A stretch of DNA of 64,000 nt from Planctomycetaceae bacterium (GTDB lineage Bacteria; Planctomycetota; Planctomycetia; Gemmatales; Gemmataceae): assembly GCA_013823135.1 (NCBI GenBank), contig PNLP01000032.1:1-64000 (forward strand). Reading direction: 5' to 3'. The notes beneath the pieces were generated by a model that saw nothing but the letters and a program-made list of their open reading frames with translations, searched no databases and was not told the DNA's origin. Of this stretch, positions 52,045-60,775 are shown piece after piece. The translations under genes and the position numbers were made by a program. Position 1 is the stretch's first letter. The number at the start of each line of letters is the position of its first letter.

Positions 52045-53922
52045 TCAGAAGACCGGTCCGGTTCCAGGTCGTTTGATCGGCTTCGGTGGTTTCAGCGGCG
52101 GCATGTCTTCCGGCGTCAGCATGGACTCATCGAGAGGGCTTCGCGAGCCTGTGCCTGGGGGCGATAGGAGATCTTCTTCCGCGAGCGGTTCACCTTCCAG
52201 CAACATCGATTCGTCGAGCGGGCTGCGTGGAACGCCAGGAGTTCGGCCAAGTGGTTCCTCATCGCGATGTGGTTTTCGCGGCGTTATCAGCGATTCATCG
52301 AGCGGTGATCTTCGTGGAGCGATCAGCGAATCGTCCAGTGGATTGCTCGAACCGGGTGGCCCAAGCAGGTCGTCGCTCGCGTAGTCGTCCGTTGGTTGCA
52401 GCATCGACTCGTCGAGGGGGTTGGAGGACATGGGCCGCGGGACTGGTGCAGGTGGCACCCCCCCGCCGGTGTGGCGAGAACCCAGTCCTGGTGCTCGCGG
52501 CCTGCTCCCCGGCTTCAACCCTGGTCGCGGTCCTGGCGTCGGATTCAGCACATCCGCCGACCCACCGTTAGCCCATGCGAGCACACGGCGAGCAACATCA
52601 GCCGCCAGCTTACTTTGCGGTTGCACCCCGCTCGCCGGAAGCCCAAGGTCCATCTTGAGGATGTTTTGTAGAACCCCCGCGACGTTCAACGCGAGCTCGC
52701 GGTTCGGCTGCCGGGCCAAACCACGGAGCACGTCCACGCCGTCGGGATCGTTGGGGTTCAAGCGAAGCATCAACTCTGCTGCGAACAGCCGGATTGGGGC
52801 AGGTTGGTTGAGGTTCGTGAGTCGATCCAGAAGGTCCGGCGTGAGCATGTGGTGATCCCGCAACAATCCTGCGAGTTCGACTCGTAAGGCTGGCGGGGTT
52901 TCGTTGCTGAGCATCATTGTCGCGATTTCGTTCGCGAGTTCCGGCTTCTCGGCGTTGAGCAGGTCGCCGTGGAAGTGCTCGATGACAGTTTGAATGGATC
53001 GATGCGCGAGAGGGGGGTGTTCCGACGACCACGTGATGAGGTCCGCGATGGCCGCAGCCGGTAGGCGGCCGGCCGTGGTGAACATTGGGCCATCTTTCGC
53101 GAATCGCTGGTCGGCGAGCGTTTCCTTCACGGTCTCGCGGGCGAACGGCCAGCGAGACTCGGCATTCCACATCAGAGCTTCGGCTGCCGCTATCCGAACC
53201 TCAGGAGCCGCATCGCGGAGGAAGCAGGCGAGTTCTCCGATGAGTTCGGCGGTATCAACCCCCGCCAGGGCGTACACTGCCGCTGCGCGAACGGCAGGCT
53301 CTGTGCTCTTGTGAGCGTGGCGGACCACCATCTCGGCCTCGCCTGGTCGCCAGTGCGCGTGGTGCTCCAGAGAGCCAAGTGCAGCAATCTGAACCTCGAC
53401 GCGACCGTTGGACAGCAGTGCCAGAGCAGGGGAGGGTTCTGTTAGCATGGCGTTGCGAAGCGATACTACCTCGGGAATCACCCGGCATTCGGAGAGCTCG
53501 GTCGGCCATGCACGCCGGTTCGCGATCCGTCGGCTCCATTTGTTCGCCCGGCGAAGCGGTTCGGCTCCTGTGCGAATCAAGTCGTGGTGAGCGTAGATCC
53601 CCACTCCGGTCAGGAGCAATAAGCCCTGAGCGATGTAAGGCACCCAATCGGTCGAACTCTGGAGGGGAACCAAGGCAGTGGCGAACGCGATGAGGTACAG
53701 CATCACCACAGTTACGCTGACGGGTGGCCGCCAGACTGGGTGGGCCTTACGGAACAAGAGTAGTAAGAGAACCTGAACGCCGGTGCCGATTGTGACCGCG
53801 GGCGAACCCGTGCGATACGCGAGGCCGCCGAGCACCAAGGCTGGCAGGAGTAGGAGTGCGTAGCTCAATGTGTGGGCCAGAACCCCGAGGTTCTGCGGTC
53901 GTGAACGAGTTAGCGAGCGCAT
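52045..53922 (-). CDS. Membrane protein with HEAT-like repeats and a PLDES-motif tail
   Basis: A 625-residue protein. About four transmembrane helices lie in residues 14-115 (YALLLLPALVLGGLAY, VLLLLLF, VVMLYLIAFATALV, GLLLLTGVGIYA). A helical repeat region of HEAT type follows (about 190-430; VEVQIAALGSLEHHAHW, AVRAAAVYALAGVDTAELIG). The tail (about 498-625) is disordered and carries five copies of an (N/S)PLD(E/D)S(M/L)(L/I) motif and two (D/E)DLLxPPG motifs. The start at 53922 is preferred to 53985 because a basic N-region and the first helix begin there. It probably scaffolds other proteins at the membrane (inference). Confidence 0.75.
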   Translation of the reverse strand: MRSLTRSRPQNLGVLAHTLSYALLLLPALVLGGLAYRTGSPAVTIGTGVQVLLLLLFRKAHPVWRPPVSVTVVMLYLIAFATALVPLQSSTDWVPYIAQGLLLLTGVGIYAHHDLIRTGAEPLRRANKWSRRIANRRAWPTELSECRVIPEVVSLRNAMLTEPSPALALLSNGRVEVQIAALGSLEHHAHWRPGEAEMVVRHAHKSTEPAVRAAAVYALAGVDTAELIGELACFLRDAAPEVRIAAAEALMWNAESRWPFARETVKETLADQRFAKDGPMFTTAGRLPAAAIADLITWSSEHPPLAHRSIQTVIEHFHGDLLNAEKPELANEIATMMLSNETPPALRVELAGLLRDHHMLTPDLLDRLTNLNQPAPIRLFAAELMLRLNPNDPDGVDVLRGLARQPNRELALNVAGVLQNILKMDLGLPASGVQPQSKLAADVARRVLAWANGGSADVLNPTPGPRPGLKPGSRPRAPGLGSRHTGGGVPPAPVPRPMSSNPLDESMLQPTDDYASDDLLGPPGSSNPLDDSLIAPRRSPLDESLITPRKPHRDEEPLGRTPGVPRSPLDESMLLEGEPLAEEDLLSPPGTGSRSPLDESMLTPEDMPPLKPPKPIKRPGTGPVF

Positions 53923-54094
53923 GTTCACCTGCCCATTTCGATTCACTCCGGCAGGAAGCCGGGAGAATCCGCACGCTGGAAGCACTCCGTGGGCGGAGCT
54001 TCCGTAACTGCGGTATCTTAACTGTAACGGAGGTTTCGACCTGGGTCAAACCAGCCAGCGAAGAAGAGGAAGAAGAGTCGCCACGGAGGAACCG

Positions 54095-55243
54095 ATGCCC
54101 TCGATAACTCGCTCGGTCGTTCGCCGACGGAACTGGCGCTGGTCGCCAGGGAACGAGCACACCCCGCGTGGCTGGGTCTGCTTCCCTGGGCCTGGCACGG
54201 CAGTCGCCGAGTTCGAGTTCTTCGATGACGCCGAGGCTGATTGGGGCAAACGCGAATCCGCCGTGCGCCTGAAGATGAATCCGTTCGAATGCGGCCCGCT
54301 CCCGATGGTGTCGAGCCTGCCCGACACAATCCTCCGCGACTTCCTGATGGACACCGGGATCGAACCACCCGCAGCGGGTATCGAGTGGGATGCGTGGTGG
54401 ACCGCCAACCGCGAACAACTCTCCGATGAGCAGCGAGCTCGCGTGTGGCAAGCGGTCGACAAGGTGCGATTCTTCGAAATCACCGAGGAGGCAATCGGTC
54501 CGGAGGTTCACGTTGTTGTGGATGTGACCTGGGAGGAGCGTGTGGGCATCTACGTAGCAGACTGGGATGGCGGCGAGGTGATTCGCGTCTGCCGCCATTC
54601 GCAACGAGCGGGCGAGATTTCCCGCGGTCGGTCGCAACAATCGCGGATCGCCGTCGCAGGAAGGCGAGGCGTGGACGGCCCACCGTTTGCCAATTGCAGG
54701 CCGTGCAACGTCCCCGACCCGTTCACCCCGGGCTCGACGCGACTGTTGAGGCTCCCGCAGGTTCCGTTCAACGAAGTGCTGACGATTCCTTTCGACGAGA
54801 CTCGCGATAGTGGCCCCGTCAGTCAGGACGATCGGATAACTGTCGTGATTCGGCGTGACTACGCATCCGGTCCGTTGGGCTTCAGAATTTCCGAGACGGA
54901 TTACGTATCCGCTGGCGTCCCGGTGAAAGCGTTCGCCGACTGGGACTTGGCCAGAGACCACGCGAAGGAACTCGAACGCACCGCGCGTTCGTGGTTCAAC
55001 CCGTTCCTCATCGCATCTGACCCGAGAGAGTTGGGAGGATGGTCCCCGGAATCCGTTCGCGAATCGTTGATCCAAGAGTGTCGCGGTTATGGAATACCAC
55101 TACCTGCTCCCGACTGCAACCACGCGGAGTGGTGGTTGAACCATGTCTCCCCGCTTCCCGCTGAGTTTCGCTCGCTTCTCTATTGGGCGGTTTTCGACGA
55201 AGTGAACTTCTACACCGTGATGCGGGTCGAGTTCGAGGGATGA
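54095..55243 (+). CDS. Hypothetical protein with internal duplication
   Basis: A 382-residue protein of no family I recognise, with no signal peptide or membrane segment. Two segments resemble each other: about 76-130 (DTILRDFLMDTGIEPPA ... EWDAWWTANREQLSDEQRAR ... AVDKVRFFEI) and about 318-378 (ESVRESLIQECRGYGIPLPA ... HAEWWLNHVSPLPAEFRSLL ... AVFDEVNFYTV). Each holds a WW pair, a helix and an AV(D/F)xVxF ending. Two short Cys pairs occur (VCRHS and NCRPCNV). The start at 54095 has GGAGG five nt upstream. It is divergent from the HEAT-like protein gene. Confidence 0.7.
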   Translation: MPSITRSVVRRRNWRWSPGNEHTPRGWVCFPGPGTAVAEFEFFDDAEADWGKRESAVRLKMNPFECGPLPMVSSLPDTILRDFLMDTGIEPPAAGIEWDAWWTANREQLSDEQRARVWQAVDKVRFFEITEEAIGPEVHVVVDVTWEERVGIYVADWDGGEVIRVCRHSQRAGEISRGRSQQSRIAVAGRRGVDGPPFANCRPCNVPDPFTPGSTRLLRLPQVPFNEVLTIPFDETRDSGPVSQDDRITVVIRRDYASGPLGFRISETDYVSAGVPVKAFADWDLARDHAKELERTARSWFNPFLIASDPRELGGWSPESVRESLIQECRGYGIPLPAPDCNHAEWWLNHVSPLPAEFRSLLYWAVFDEVNFYTVMRVEFEG

Positions 55244-55253
55244 ACTTCTGCGT

Positions 55254-55321
55254 GGCGAGCCGTGCCAGTCATGGCACGGGTTTGAGGCGAAACACCCGTG
55301 CCATGACTGGCACGGCTCGCC
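55254..55321. repeat. Perfect 28-bp palindrome, family A
   Basis: Arms 55254-55281 and 55294-55321 are exact complements with a 12-nt loop. The outer word GGCGAGCCG is shared with 2318-2383, while the inner sequence (TGCCAGTCATGGCACGGG) differs. It lies between two convergent genes and could also terminate them. Confidence 0.9.
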
Positions 55322-55327
55322 AAAGCA

Positions 55328-56683
55328 TCAATCCGCTTCACCAACTCTCGCGTCCGTGAGCGAGAACAGATACGACTCGGGGTCGGTGCGGTTGAGTGTC
55401 AGTGTGCCGGTCACCTTGATCAACCCCTTCTTGAAGTCGGACGCCTTGCCCGCTTTCAGTTCGACGCTCACGAGCCCGGTCGGCTCGGGCGTCTCGCAGA
55501 ACCAGCACCCCACCGGATATTCCAGCAGCATGAAGCTCGTGACCGCGAGTTCGTCGCGCAGCGGTTGCATGAAGCCGTTGAGCGTGACCGTTTTGCCGTC
55601 GAGTTGTTCCAGATACTTCAGGAACATCGGGCGGCCCTTGGCGTCGGTGGCGGTCGCAGTCAGCACGGGCCACGGCAACACGTTCACGGCGTCGGCCTTG
55701 ATCGCGGGGAGCGCCGATTCATCGAACGCCTTCACCAGCGGCCGTGGCGATTTCGTCTTGAGAGTGCTCTTGTGCTGCTCGTGGTCAGGCTTCTTTGCGG
55801 CTTCGTCTACCGCGGCACGGTAAAGCTGCCGGTGCTTGCGGACGTCCGGTGCGCCGAGTGCGAACTCGGTCACGCAGCCGTCGAGGATCGCGGCCGCGGT
55901 ACGCACGTCGCCGTGGGCGTTCGCCAGTTCACCGAGTTGCCACAGGAGCCGACCGTCAGCGGGAAGCCAGAGCGCGAGTTGCTGCGCCACAGCGACAGCG
56001 TTCTCCGGCAACTTCTTGAACTCAGTGGCCGCGAGCATGCCCGGCTCGCCAGTGAACCGCACGCCGAACAGATCATCGACCGCGGTGGGCGTGTTCGCGG
56101 CACGGCCTTCTTTGAGGCGAAGTCGCACGAGTTTCAGGTGCCACTTCTCGGCGTCGCGAGCCTTCTGAGGGGCGAGTCGCACCGCTTCTTCCAACTGATC
56201 CGCAGCACGTTCCAGATCGCCCGCCATCTGGAACGCTGTGCCGAGATTCGCAGCGAGCCGGAAGTGTTCCGGGTTCTTGCGGGCGGCTGGCGACAGCACC
56301 GCAATCGCAGCGTCGATCTTTCCGAGTCGCACGAACAGAGCTCCGAGATCGGCAGTTTCATGGGGCGTGAGTGCCCGCGTCTTCTTCAGCTTTTCGAGGC
56401 GCTCGGCTGCGGTCAGGTAATCGTCGCGGAGTGGGGATGGCGGTAGGTTGCCGGGGCGGTCGATGGCCGCCGTGCGCAGCGAGCGATGATCGACGAGGAA
56501 CCCACTGAGCCGGCTGGGGAGCTCGGCGAACTGCTCCCCCGAGTAGTAGAGCCCAGCGTGTGCGGGCGGTGGGAAAACCAAGACGAGAAGCAGAGAGACG
56601 ATGGTGTTTGTTAAGCGGTGCGGCCAACGGCCGCACAAACCGTTGACCCCGCTGGGGTAAACGCTAAACAGGGTTGCGTTCAT
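55328..56683 (-). CDS. Exported TPR protein with C-terminal DUF3299-like domain
   Basis: A 451-residue secreted protein. An unusually long N-region (27 residues) precedes the hydrophobic core IVSLLLVLVFPPPAHA. Tetratricopeptide repeats span about 85-260 (ADLGALFVRLGKIDAAIAVL, FRLAANLGTAFQMAGDLERA). The C-terminal domain (about 330-450) matches DUF3299: GKTVTLNGFMQPLRDE, then FMLLEYPVGCWFCETPEPTG. Such proteins are thought to act in the periplasm; function unknown. The start overlaps the upstream gene's stop (ATGA), so translation is coupled. A small palindrome (56618-56636) lies in the N-region codons. Confidence 0.82.
   Translation of the reverse strand: MNATLFSVYPSGVNGLCGRWPHRLTNTIVSLLLVLVFPPPAHAGLYYSGEQFAELPSRLSGFLVDHRSLRTAAIDRPGNLPPSPLRDDYLTAAERLEKLKKTRALTPHETADLGALFVRLGKIDAAIAVLSPAARKNPEHFRLAANLGTAFQMAGDLERAADQLEEAVRLAPQKARDAEKWHLKLVRLRLKEGRAANTPTAVDDLFGVRFTGEPGMLAATEFKKLPENAVAVAQQLALWLPADGRLLWQLGELANAHGDVRTAAAILDGCVTEFALGAPDVRKHRQLYRAAVDEAAKKPDHEQHKSTLKTKSPRPLVKAFDESALPAIKADAVNVLPWPVLTATATDAKGRPMFLKYLEQLDGKTVTLNGFMQPLRDELAVTSFMLLEYPVGCWFCETPEPTGLVSVELKAGKASDFKKGLIKVTGTLTLNRTDPESYLFSLTDARVGEAD
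56618..56636. repeat. Short palindrome in signal-peptide N-region codons
   Basis: GTGCGGCC and GGCCGCAC pair around AAC. Flanking CGG (56616-56618) and CCG (56640-56642) extend the pairing after a three-base bulge. It lies within codons encoding the long N-region of the TPR/DUF3299 protein. It could be a shortened mobile palindrome. Confidence 0.45.
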
Positions 56684-57567
56684 GTCGTGGCCTCTGCTTC
56701 CGTGGTTCGCTCCAGCACGAGCATCGTTCCTTCGCTCTCGAGGAACCACTCGTCCTGAGTTCGCACGCGAACGTGGAGGTACATTCCTTCGCCCAGTGCG
56801 ATCGTGTCGCCCGGCTGGAACGACTTCCCCTTTTCCCGCAAGTGCGCGAGTATGTTGGCGAACAGGCTGAACGTCGCGCCGCCCTGATTGTGCGCGTCGG
56901 CGTGGATTGCAAGATTGGGGAGTTGCAACGCCTCGCACCCGTAAGTGCGCATCCAGACGCCAGGCTCGCCGTCGAGCTCGATCTTGACGAACCCCGCGTA
57001 CAGCAACGGAATCGGGAACTTGCGGAGTGACCCAATCGTGTCGCGATTGTCTTCCTCGTGAGGAAGCAACGCCAGCGCGGGCATCGACGAGTGGCCGAGT
57101 TCGTTCAGCACCACGAGCCCGCCGAAGTGGGTCAGACCCGCAGCAGTGGCTGCCAATGCGACGTGCTGTTCGAGCGAGTCGGTTTCGTATCCGGCGTAGA
57201 AGAGGAGGGCGTGAGCCTTGTGCTGGTAGGCTTCCTGCTTCAACTGCGGGTCGTAGTGTGCCGGTTGCACACAGTTCACGACAGCTTCGGTTGGCATCGC
57301 CGTGTTGAACACGACCACTTTCACAACATGCCGCCCCCAGCCGATGAGACCGAGCGTATTCGCCCCTTCCCTGACGAACTCGGCTGTGACGCCCGCGAAA
57401 TCCGTGTGGTAATCGCGAAGTATGTGCGCCAGTGCGTCGGGATTGATGTCAGGAACGTCCGAGAACAGTATCGCGAACGCTGGCGGTTTGGCGAGGCGGT
57501 TATTCGCCACCGGAGGTTCACCCAGTTTCGGCGTGCCCTTCCCGAAAAACCGATCCTTGAGATCCAT
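56680..57567 (-). CDS. DUF4261 domain protein
   Basis: A 295-residue soluble protein. The C-terminal 80 residues (LQLPNLAIHADAHNQ ... LFANILAHLREKGKSFQPGD ... GEGMYLHVRVR) match DUF4261, a domain of unknown function found in many bacteria; the rest (AFAILFSDVPDINPDALAHI; VFNTAMPTEAVVNCVQPAHY) follows the usual full-length pattern. There is no signal peptide. The start at 57567 has GGGGAAG just upstream; 57579 is an in-frame alternative. The stop overlaps the start of the TPR/DUF3299 gene. It is divergent from the Gfo/Idh gene, 149 nt away. Confidence 0.75.
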   Translation of the reverse strand: MDLKDRFFGKGTPKLGEPPVANNRLAKPPAFAILFSDVPDINPDALAHILRDYHTDFAGVTAEFVREGANTLGLIGWGRHVVKVVVFNTAMPTEAVVNCVQPAHYDPQLKQEAYQHKAHALLFYAGYETDSLEQHVALAATAAGLTHFGGLVVLNELGHSSMPALALLPHEEDNRDTIGSLRKFPIPLLYAGFVKIELDGEPGVWMRTYGCEALQLPNLAIHADAHNQGGATFSLFANILAHLREKGKSFQPGDTIALGEGMYLHVRVRTQDEWFLESEGTMLVLERTTEAEATT

Positions 57568-57716
57568 TCGCTTCCCCATACTCGAGCGCCGCCTCATTGG
57601 GGCGATCGCCAAAACCCTTGCGTTTTCCGTTTCGCCATTCGGCATTGCTTGGTTTATCATACACTTCGCGCGAATCGCGCTCCCACTTGCACGCAATCTC
57701 GAAAGGTTTTGTCCCC

Positions 57717-59126
57717 ATGTTGAATCGCGGAAATCTCTCTCGCCGAGGATTTATGTCCCGGTCAGTCGCCGCCCTCACGGCTGCTGGCCTTCCGGCGTGG
57801 TACGCCGAGGAAATGTTCGCCAACGCTGTTCGTGCCGAAGAAAAGAACAAGACCACCGGTGCCAGCGAGAAGCTCAACGTCGGCGTTATCGGTGTCGGCC
57901 CTGGGCCCCGCCGTTCGAACGCCCTTTATGGCGAAGCCAAGAAGTTCGCGCAGGTGAACTTCAACGGCGTCTGCGATGTCGATACGCGGCACGTCGATCA
58001 CGCCGTCAAGCAGTACAAGAACGATAAGTTCGATGTCAAGGGCCACAAAGACTTCCGCGAACTCATCGGCCGCAAGGATGTGGACGCTGTCATCGTCGCC
58101 ACGCCAGACCACTGGCACGCGATCATCGCCATCGCCGCTTTGAAGGCTGGCAAGGACGTGTACTGCGAGAAGCCGCTGACGCTGACCGTCGAGGAAGCCC
58201 TCGCGCTCAAGCAGGCCGTCAAGGATACCAAGCGAGTGCTCCAGACCGGCAGCCAGCAGCGCACCGAGATGGGCGGCAAGTTCCGCCTCGCGACCGAACT
58301 GGTTCGCTCGGGCCGCATCGGAAAGATTCAGAAGATCGAAGCTCGCGTCGGTGGCAACCCTGTGAGCGGTTCCATCAAGGAAGTGGAAGCTCCGAAGGAA
58401 CTCGACTGGGATATGTGGCTCGGGCCGACCGCGAAGGTTCCGTACCGCTACGAAAACGACGGCAAGACGAACTGTCACTACCAGTTCCGTTGGTTCTACG
58501 AGTACAGCGGCGGTAAGATGACCGACTGGGGCGCTCACCACATCGACATCGCACAGTGGATGCTGGGCGCGGATGGCACCGGCCCTGTCGCGGTTGAGCA
58601 CGTCGAATCCACCAAACCTCACGAGGGTATCGACGGCTTCAACTGCCACCCGACGTTCAAGGTTCTCTACACTTACGCAGGTGGCGAGAAACTCGAAGTC
58701 AGCCACGGCGCGGGCAGCGTTGCCAAGGGCCTCGTGGACGTCAAGGGCGAAGCCCGCAAGGGTGACCTCGGTGCCGGCGAGAACGGCGTTCTCGCCACCG
58801 GCGACAAGGGCCAGATCTTCGTGAGCCGTGGCTTGCTGCTGGCTTCCGACAAGTCGATCTTCGAGCCGCTGAAGGAAGATCCGAAGCTCTACCCGACGCG
58901 CCCGACCAACCACATGGGCAACTTCCTCGATTGTGTGAAGACCCGCGAAACGCCGATCTGCGGCGTCGAGGTGGGTGCAGGCTCCGTGATCGTTTGCCAC
59001 ATCGGCACGATCGCCCTGCGAACCGGGAAGAAGCTCAAGTGGGATCCGAAGACCTCGACGTTCGACGACGCCGAAGCGAACAAGATGTTGAGCCGTGAAC
59101 GCCGCGGTGGCTGGAAGCTGGCGTGA
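57717..59126 (+). CDS. Gfo/Idh/MocA family oxidoreductase (Tat-exported), second copy
   Basis: A 469-residue NAD(P)-dependent oxidoreductase with a twin-arginine signal (SRRGFMSRSVAALTAAGLPA). The Rossmann motif is NVGVIGVGPGPRRSNAL, where the glycine loop is followed by PRR instead of the more usual pattern. The blocks VIVATPDHWHAIIAIAALKA, VYCEKPLTLT (active-site Lys) and FRWFYEYSGGKMTDWGAHHI are conserved. It differs clearly from the copy at 28234-29580, so the two probably serve different substrates. It is likely periplasmic, on sugar or cyclitol substrates (family inference). The start at 57717 follows a weak AAAGG. Confidence 0.93.
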   Translation: MLNRGNLSRRGFMSRSVAALTAAGLPAWYAEEMFANAVRAEEKNKTTGASEKLNVGVIGVGPGPRRSNALYGEAKKFAQVNFNGVCDVDTRHVDHAVKQYKNDKFDVKGHKDFRELIGRKDVDAVIVATPDHWHAIIAIAALKAGKDVYCEKPLTLTVEEALALKQAVKDTKRVLQTGSQQRTEMGGKFRLATELVRSGRIGKIQKIEARVGGNPVSGSIKEVEAPKELDWDMWLGPTAKVPYRYENDGKTNCHYQFRWFYEYSGGKMTDWGAHHIDIAQWMLGADGTGPVAVEHVESTKPHEGIDGFNCHPTFKVLYTYAGGEKLEVSHGAGSVAKGLVDVKGEARKGDLGAGENGVLATGDKGQIFVSRGLLLASDKSIFEPLKEDPKLYPTRPTNHMGNFLDCVKTRETPICGVEVGAGSVIVCHIGTIALRTGKKLKWDPKTSTFDDAEANKMLSRERRGGWKLA

Positions 59127-59142
59127 TGTGATCGTGACGTTT

Positions 59143-59207
59143 AGCGGCCGCTCCCCATCGGGGCGGCCCGCGACACCGTATCGCCGCCCCGTTGGGGCGG
59201 CCGCTAC
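59143..59207. repeat. Imperfect palindrome, family D (copy 1)
   Basis: The left half TAGCGGCCGCTCCCCATCGG... (59143-59167) pairs imperfectly with 59185-59207, ending GGGGCGGCCGCTA. It lies between the Gfo/Idh gene and the convergent DUF1501 gene. Confidence 0.8.
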
Positions 59208-59214
59208 ACCCGAT

Positions 59215-60684
59215 TCAAATCAACTGCTTGATCGGCTCAGCCCCCTCGACGCCGACCAATTTCTGATCCAACCCACCGTAGAAGTAGCTGAGTTTATTGG
59301 GGTCGAGGCCCATCTGTTGCAGCACGGTCGCGTGCAGATTCTTGACGTGGAAGCGATCCTCCACCGCGAAGTTCCCCAACTCGTCCGTCTTCCCCACGCT
59401 GATCCCGCCCTTGATGCCGCCACCGGCGCACCACGAGGTGAAGCCGTAGGCGTTGTGGTCGCGGCCCGTCCCCTGTGCGTATTCCGCCGTGGGCTGGCGA
59501 CCGAACTCGCCGCTCCAGATCACGATGGTGCTGTCGAGCAGTCCCTTCCGCTTCAGGTCCTTCAGCAACCCCGCGATCGGCTTGTCGGTGTTCCCCGCGT
59601 GCAGGCTGTGGTTCTTCACGAGGTCGCCGTGGGCATCCCAGTTGTGGTCGTTGTGGTTGCCGCCGCTGTAGATCTGGATAAACCGCACGCCACGTTCCAC
59701 GAGTCGCCGGGCGAGCAGGCACTTCCGGCCGAAGTCGTCCGTTTGCTTCTCGCCGATGCCGTACAGGGCCTTGGTCTCCGCGGTCTCCATCGAGAAGTCC
59801 ACCGCTTCCGGGGCGTGCTGCTGCATCTTGAACGCGAGTTCGTAGCTGGCGATGCGTGCCATCAGTTCGCTGTTGTCGGCACGCGAGGCCATGTGCTCCT
59901 CGTTCTTCTCCTTGAGCCGGTCGAGGAGCGTTCGCTGCTGTTCGCGTGTCGTGCCTTCGGGCAACGCGAGGTCGTGGATTGGTGTCTTGTCGGCCCGCAG
60001 TTGCACGCCCTGGTACGCGGCCGGCATGTAGCCACTTGACCAGTTCTTCGGCCCGTTGATCGGCCCGCCGCTGTTGTCGAGCATCACGCAGAAGCCCGGC
60101 AGGTTCTCGTTCTCGCTGCCCAGTCCGTAGGTCACCCACGAGCCAAGGCATGGACTACCCGAGAGCAATCGCCCACTGTTCATCATGAGGAGGCCCGAGC
60201 CGTGGATCGGCGACTCGGCGTACATGCTGTGCAGGAAGGCGATGTCATCGACGCACTCGCCGACGTTGGGGAACAGATCGGAGATTCGCTTGCCGCACTT
60301 GCCGTAGTTCTTGAAGGCGAACTTCGGCCCGACGACGCGACCCTTGTTCTTGTGCCCGCCACGGCCGAACGTCTTCACGTCGATCGTCTTGCCGTCGAGT
60401 TTGGCAAGCTCGGGTTTCTCGTCGAAGGTATCGACCTGGCTCGGCCCGCCGTACATGAACAGGAAGATGACGGCCTTGGCCTTCGCCGGGAACATCGGCT
60501 TCTTCGCAGCCATGGGGTTGCTGAACTTCGTCACGGCCTTGGAAGGATCAACGCTTCCGTTGGCGAGTGCCGAGTTGTTCGCGAACAGTCCGCTGAGCCC
60601 GAGGGCACCGAACCCAGCCCCGGATTCCCAGAGGAACTCGCGGCGAGTGCGACGGCAGAACTGCTTGGCGGTGATATCGTTCAT
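59215..60684 (-). CDS. DUF1501 family protein (Tat-exported), second copy
   Basis: A 489-residue DUF1501 protein. The twin-arginine motif lies in CRRTRREFLWESG. Family blocks are VIFLFMYGGPSQVDTFDEKP, SMYAESPIHGSGLLMMNSGR, IYSGGNHNDHNWDAHGDLVK, WSGEFGRQPTAE and GRDHNAYGFTSWCAGGGIKG. It is distant from the copy at 16400, belonging to the subgroup with the SPIHGSG and CAGGG motifs. It follows the DUF1553 gene in the same direction (92 nt), the usual order of this module. Family D palindromes flank it on both sides. An alkaline-phosphatase-like fold is probable; activity unknown. Confidence 0.93.
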   Translation of the reverse strand: MNDITAKQFCRRTRREFLWESGAGFGALGLSGLFANNSALANGSVDPSKAVTKFSNPMAAKKPMFPAKAKAVIFLFMYGGPSQVDTFDEKPELAKLDGKTIDVKTFGRGGHKNKGRVVGPKFAFKNYGKCGKRISDLFPNVGECVDDIAFLHSMYAESPIHGSGLLMMNSGRLLSGSPCLGSWVTYGLGSENENLPGFCVMLDNSGGPINGPKNWSSGYMPAAYQGVQLRADKTPIHDLALPEGTTREQQRTLLDRLKEKNEEHMASRADNSELMARIASYELAFKMQQHAPEAVDFSMETAETKALYGIGEKQTDDFGRKCLLARRLVERGVRFIQIYSGGNHNDHNWDAHGDLVKNHSLHAGNTDKPIAGLLKDLKRKGLLDSTIVIWSGEFGRQPTAEYAQGTGRDHNAYGFTSWCAGGGIKGGISVGKTDELGNFAVEDRFHVKNLHATVLQQMGLDPNKLSYFYGGLDQKLVGVEGAEPIKQLI

Positions 60685-60710
60685 GGCGGGATCTCAGTTT
60701 GTGGTGGGTT

Positions 60711-60770
60711 TAGCGGCCGCCCCAGCGGGGCGGCGGTTAACAATGCGTCGCCCCGCTGGGGCGGCCACTA
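60711..60770. repeat. 22-bp palindrome, family D (copy 2)
   Basis: TAGCGGCCGCCCCAGCGGGG (from 60711) pairs with 60749-60770 over 22 nt with one mismatch near the outer end. It lies between the DUF1553 and DUF1501 genes. Confidence 0.88.
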
Positions 60771-60775
60771 ACCAG

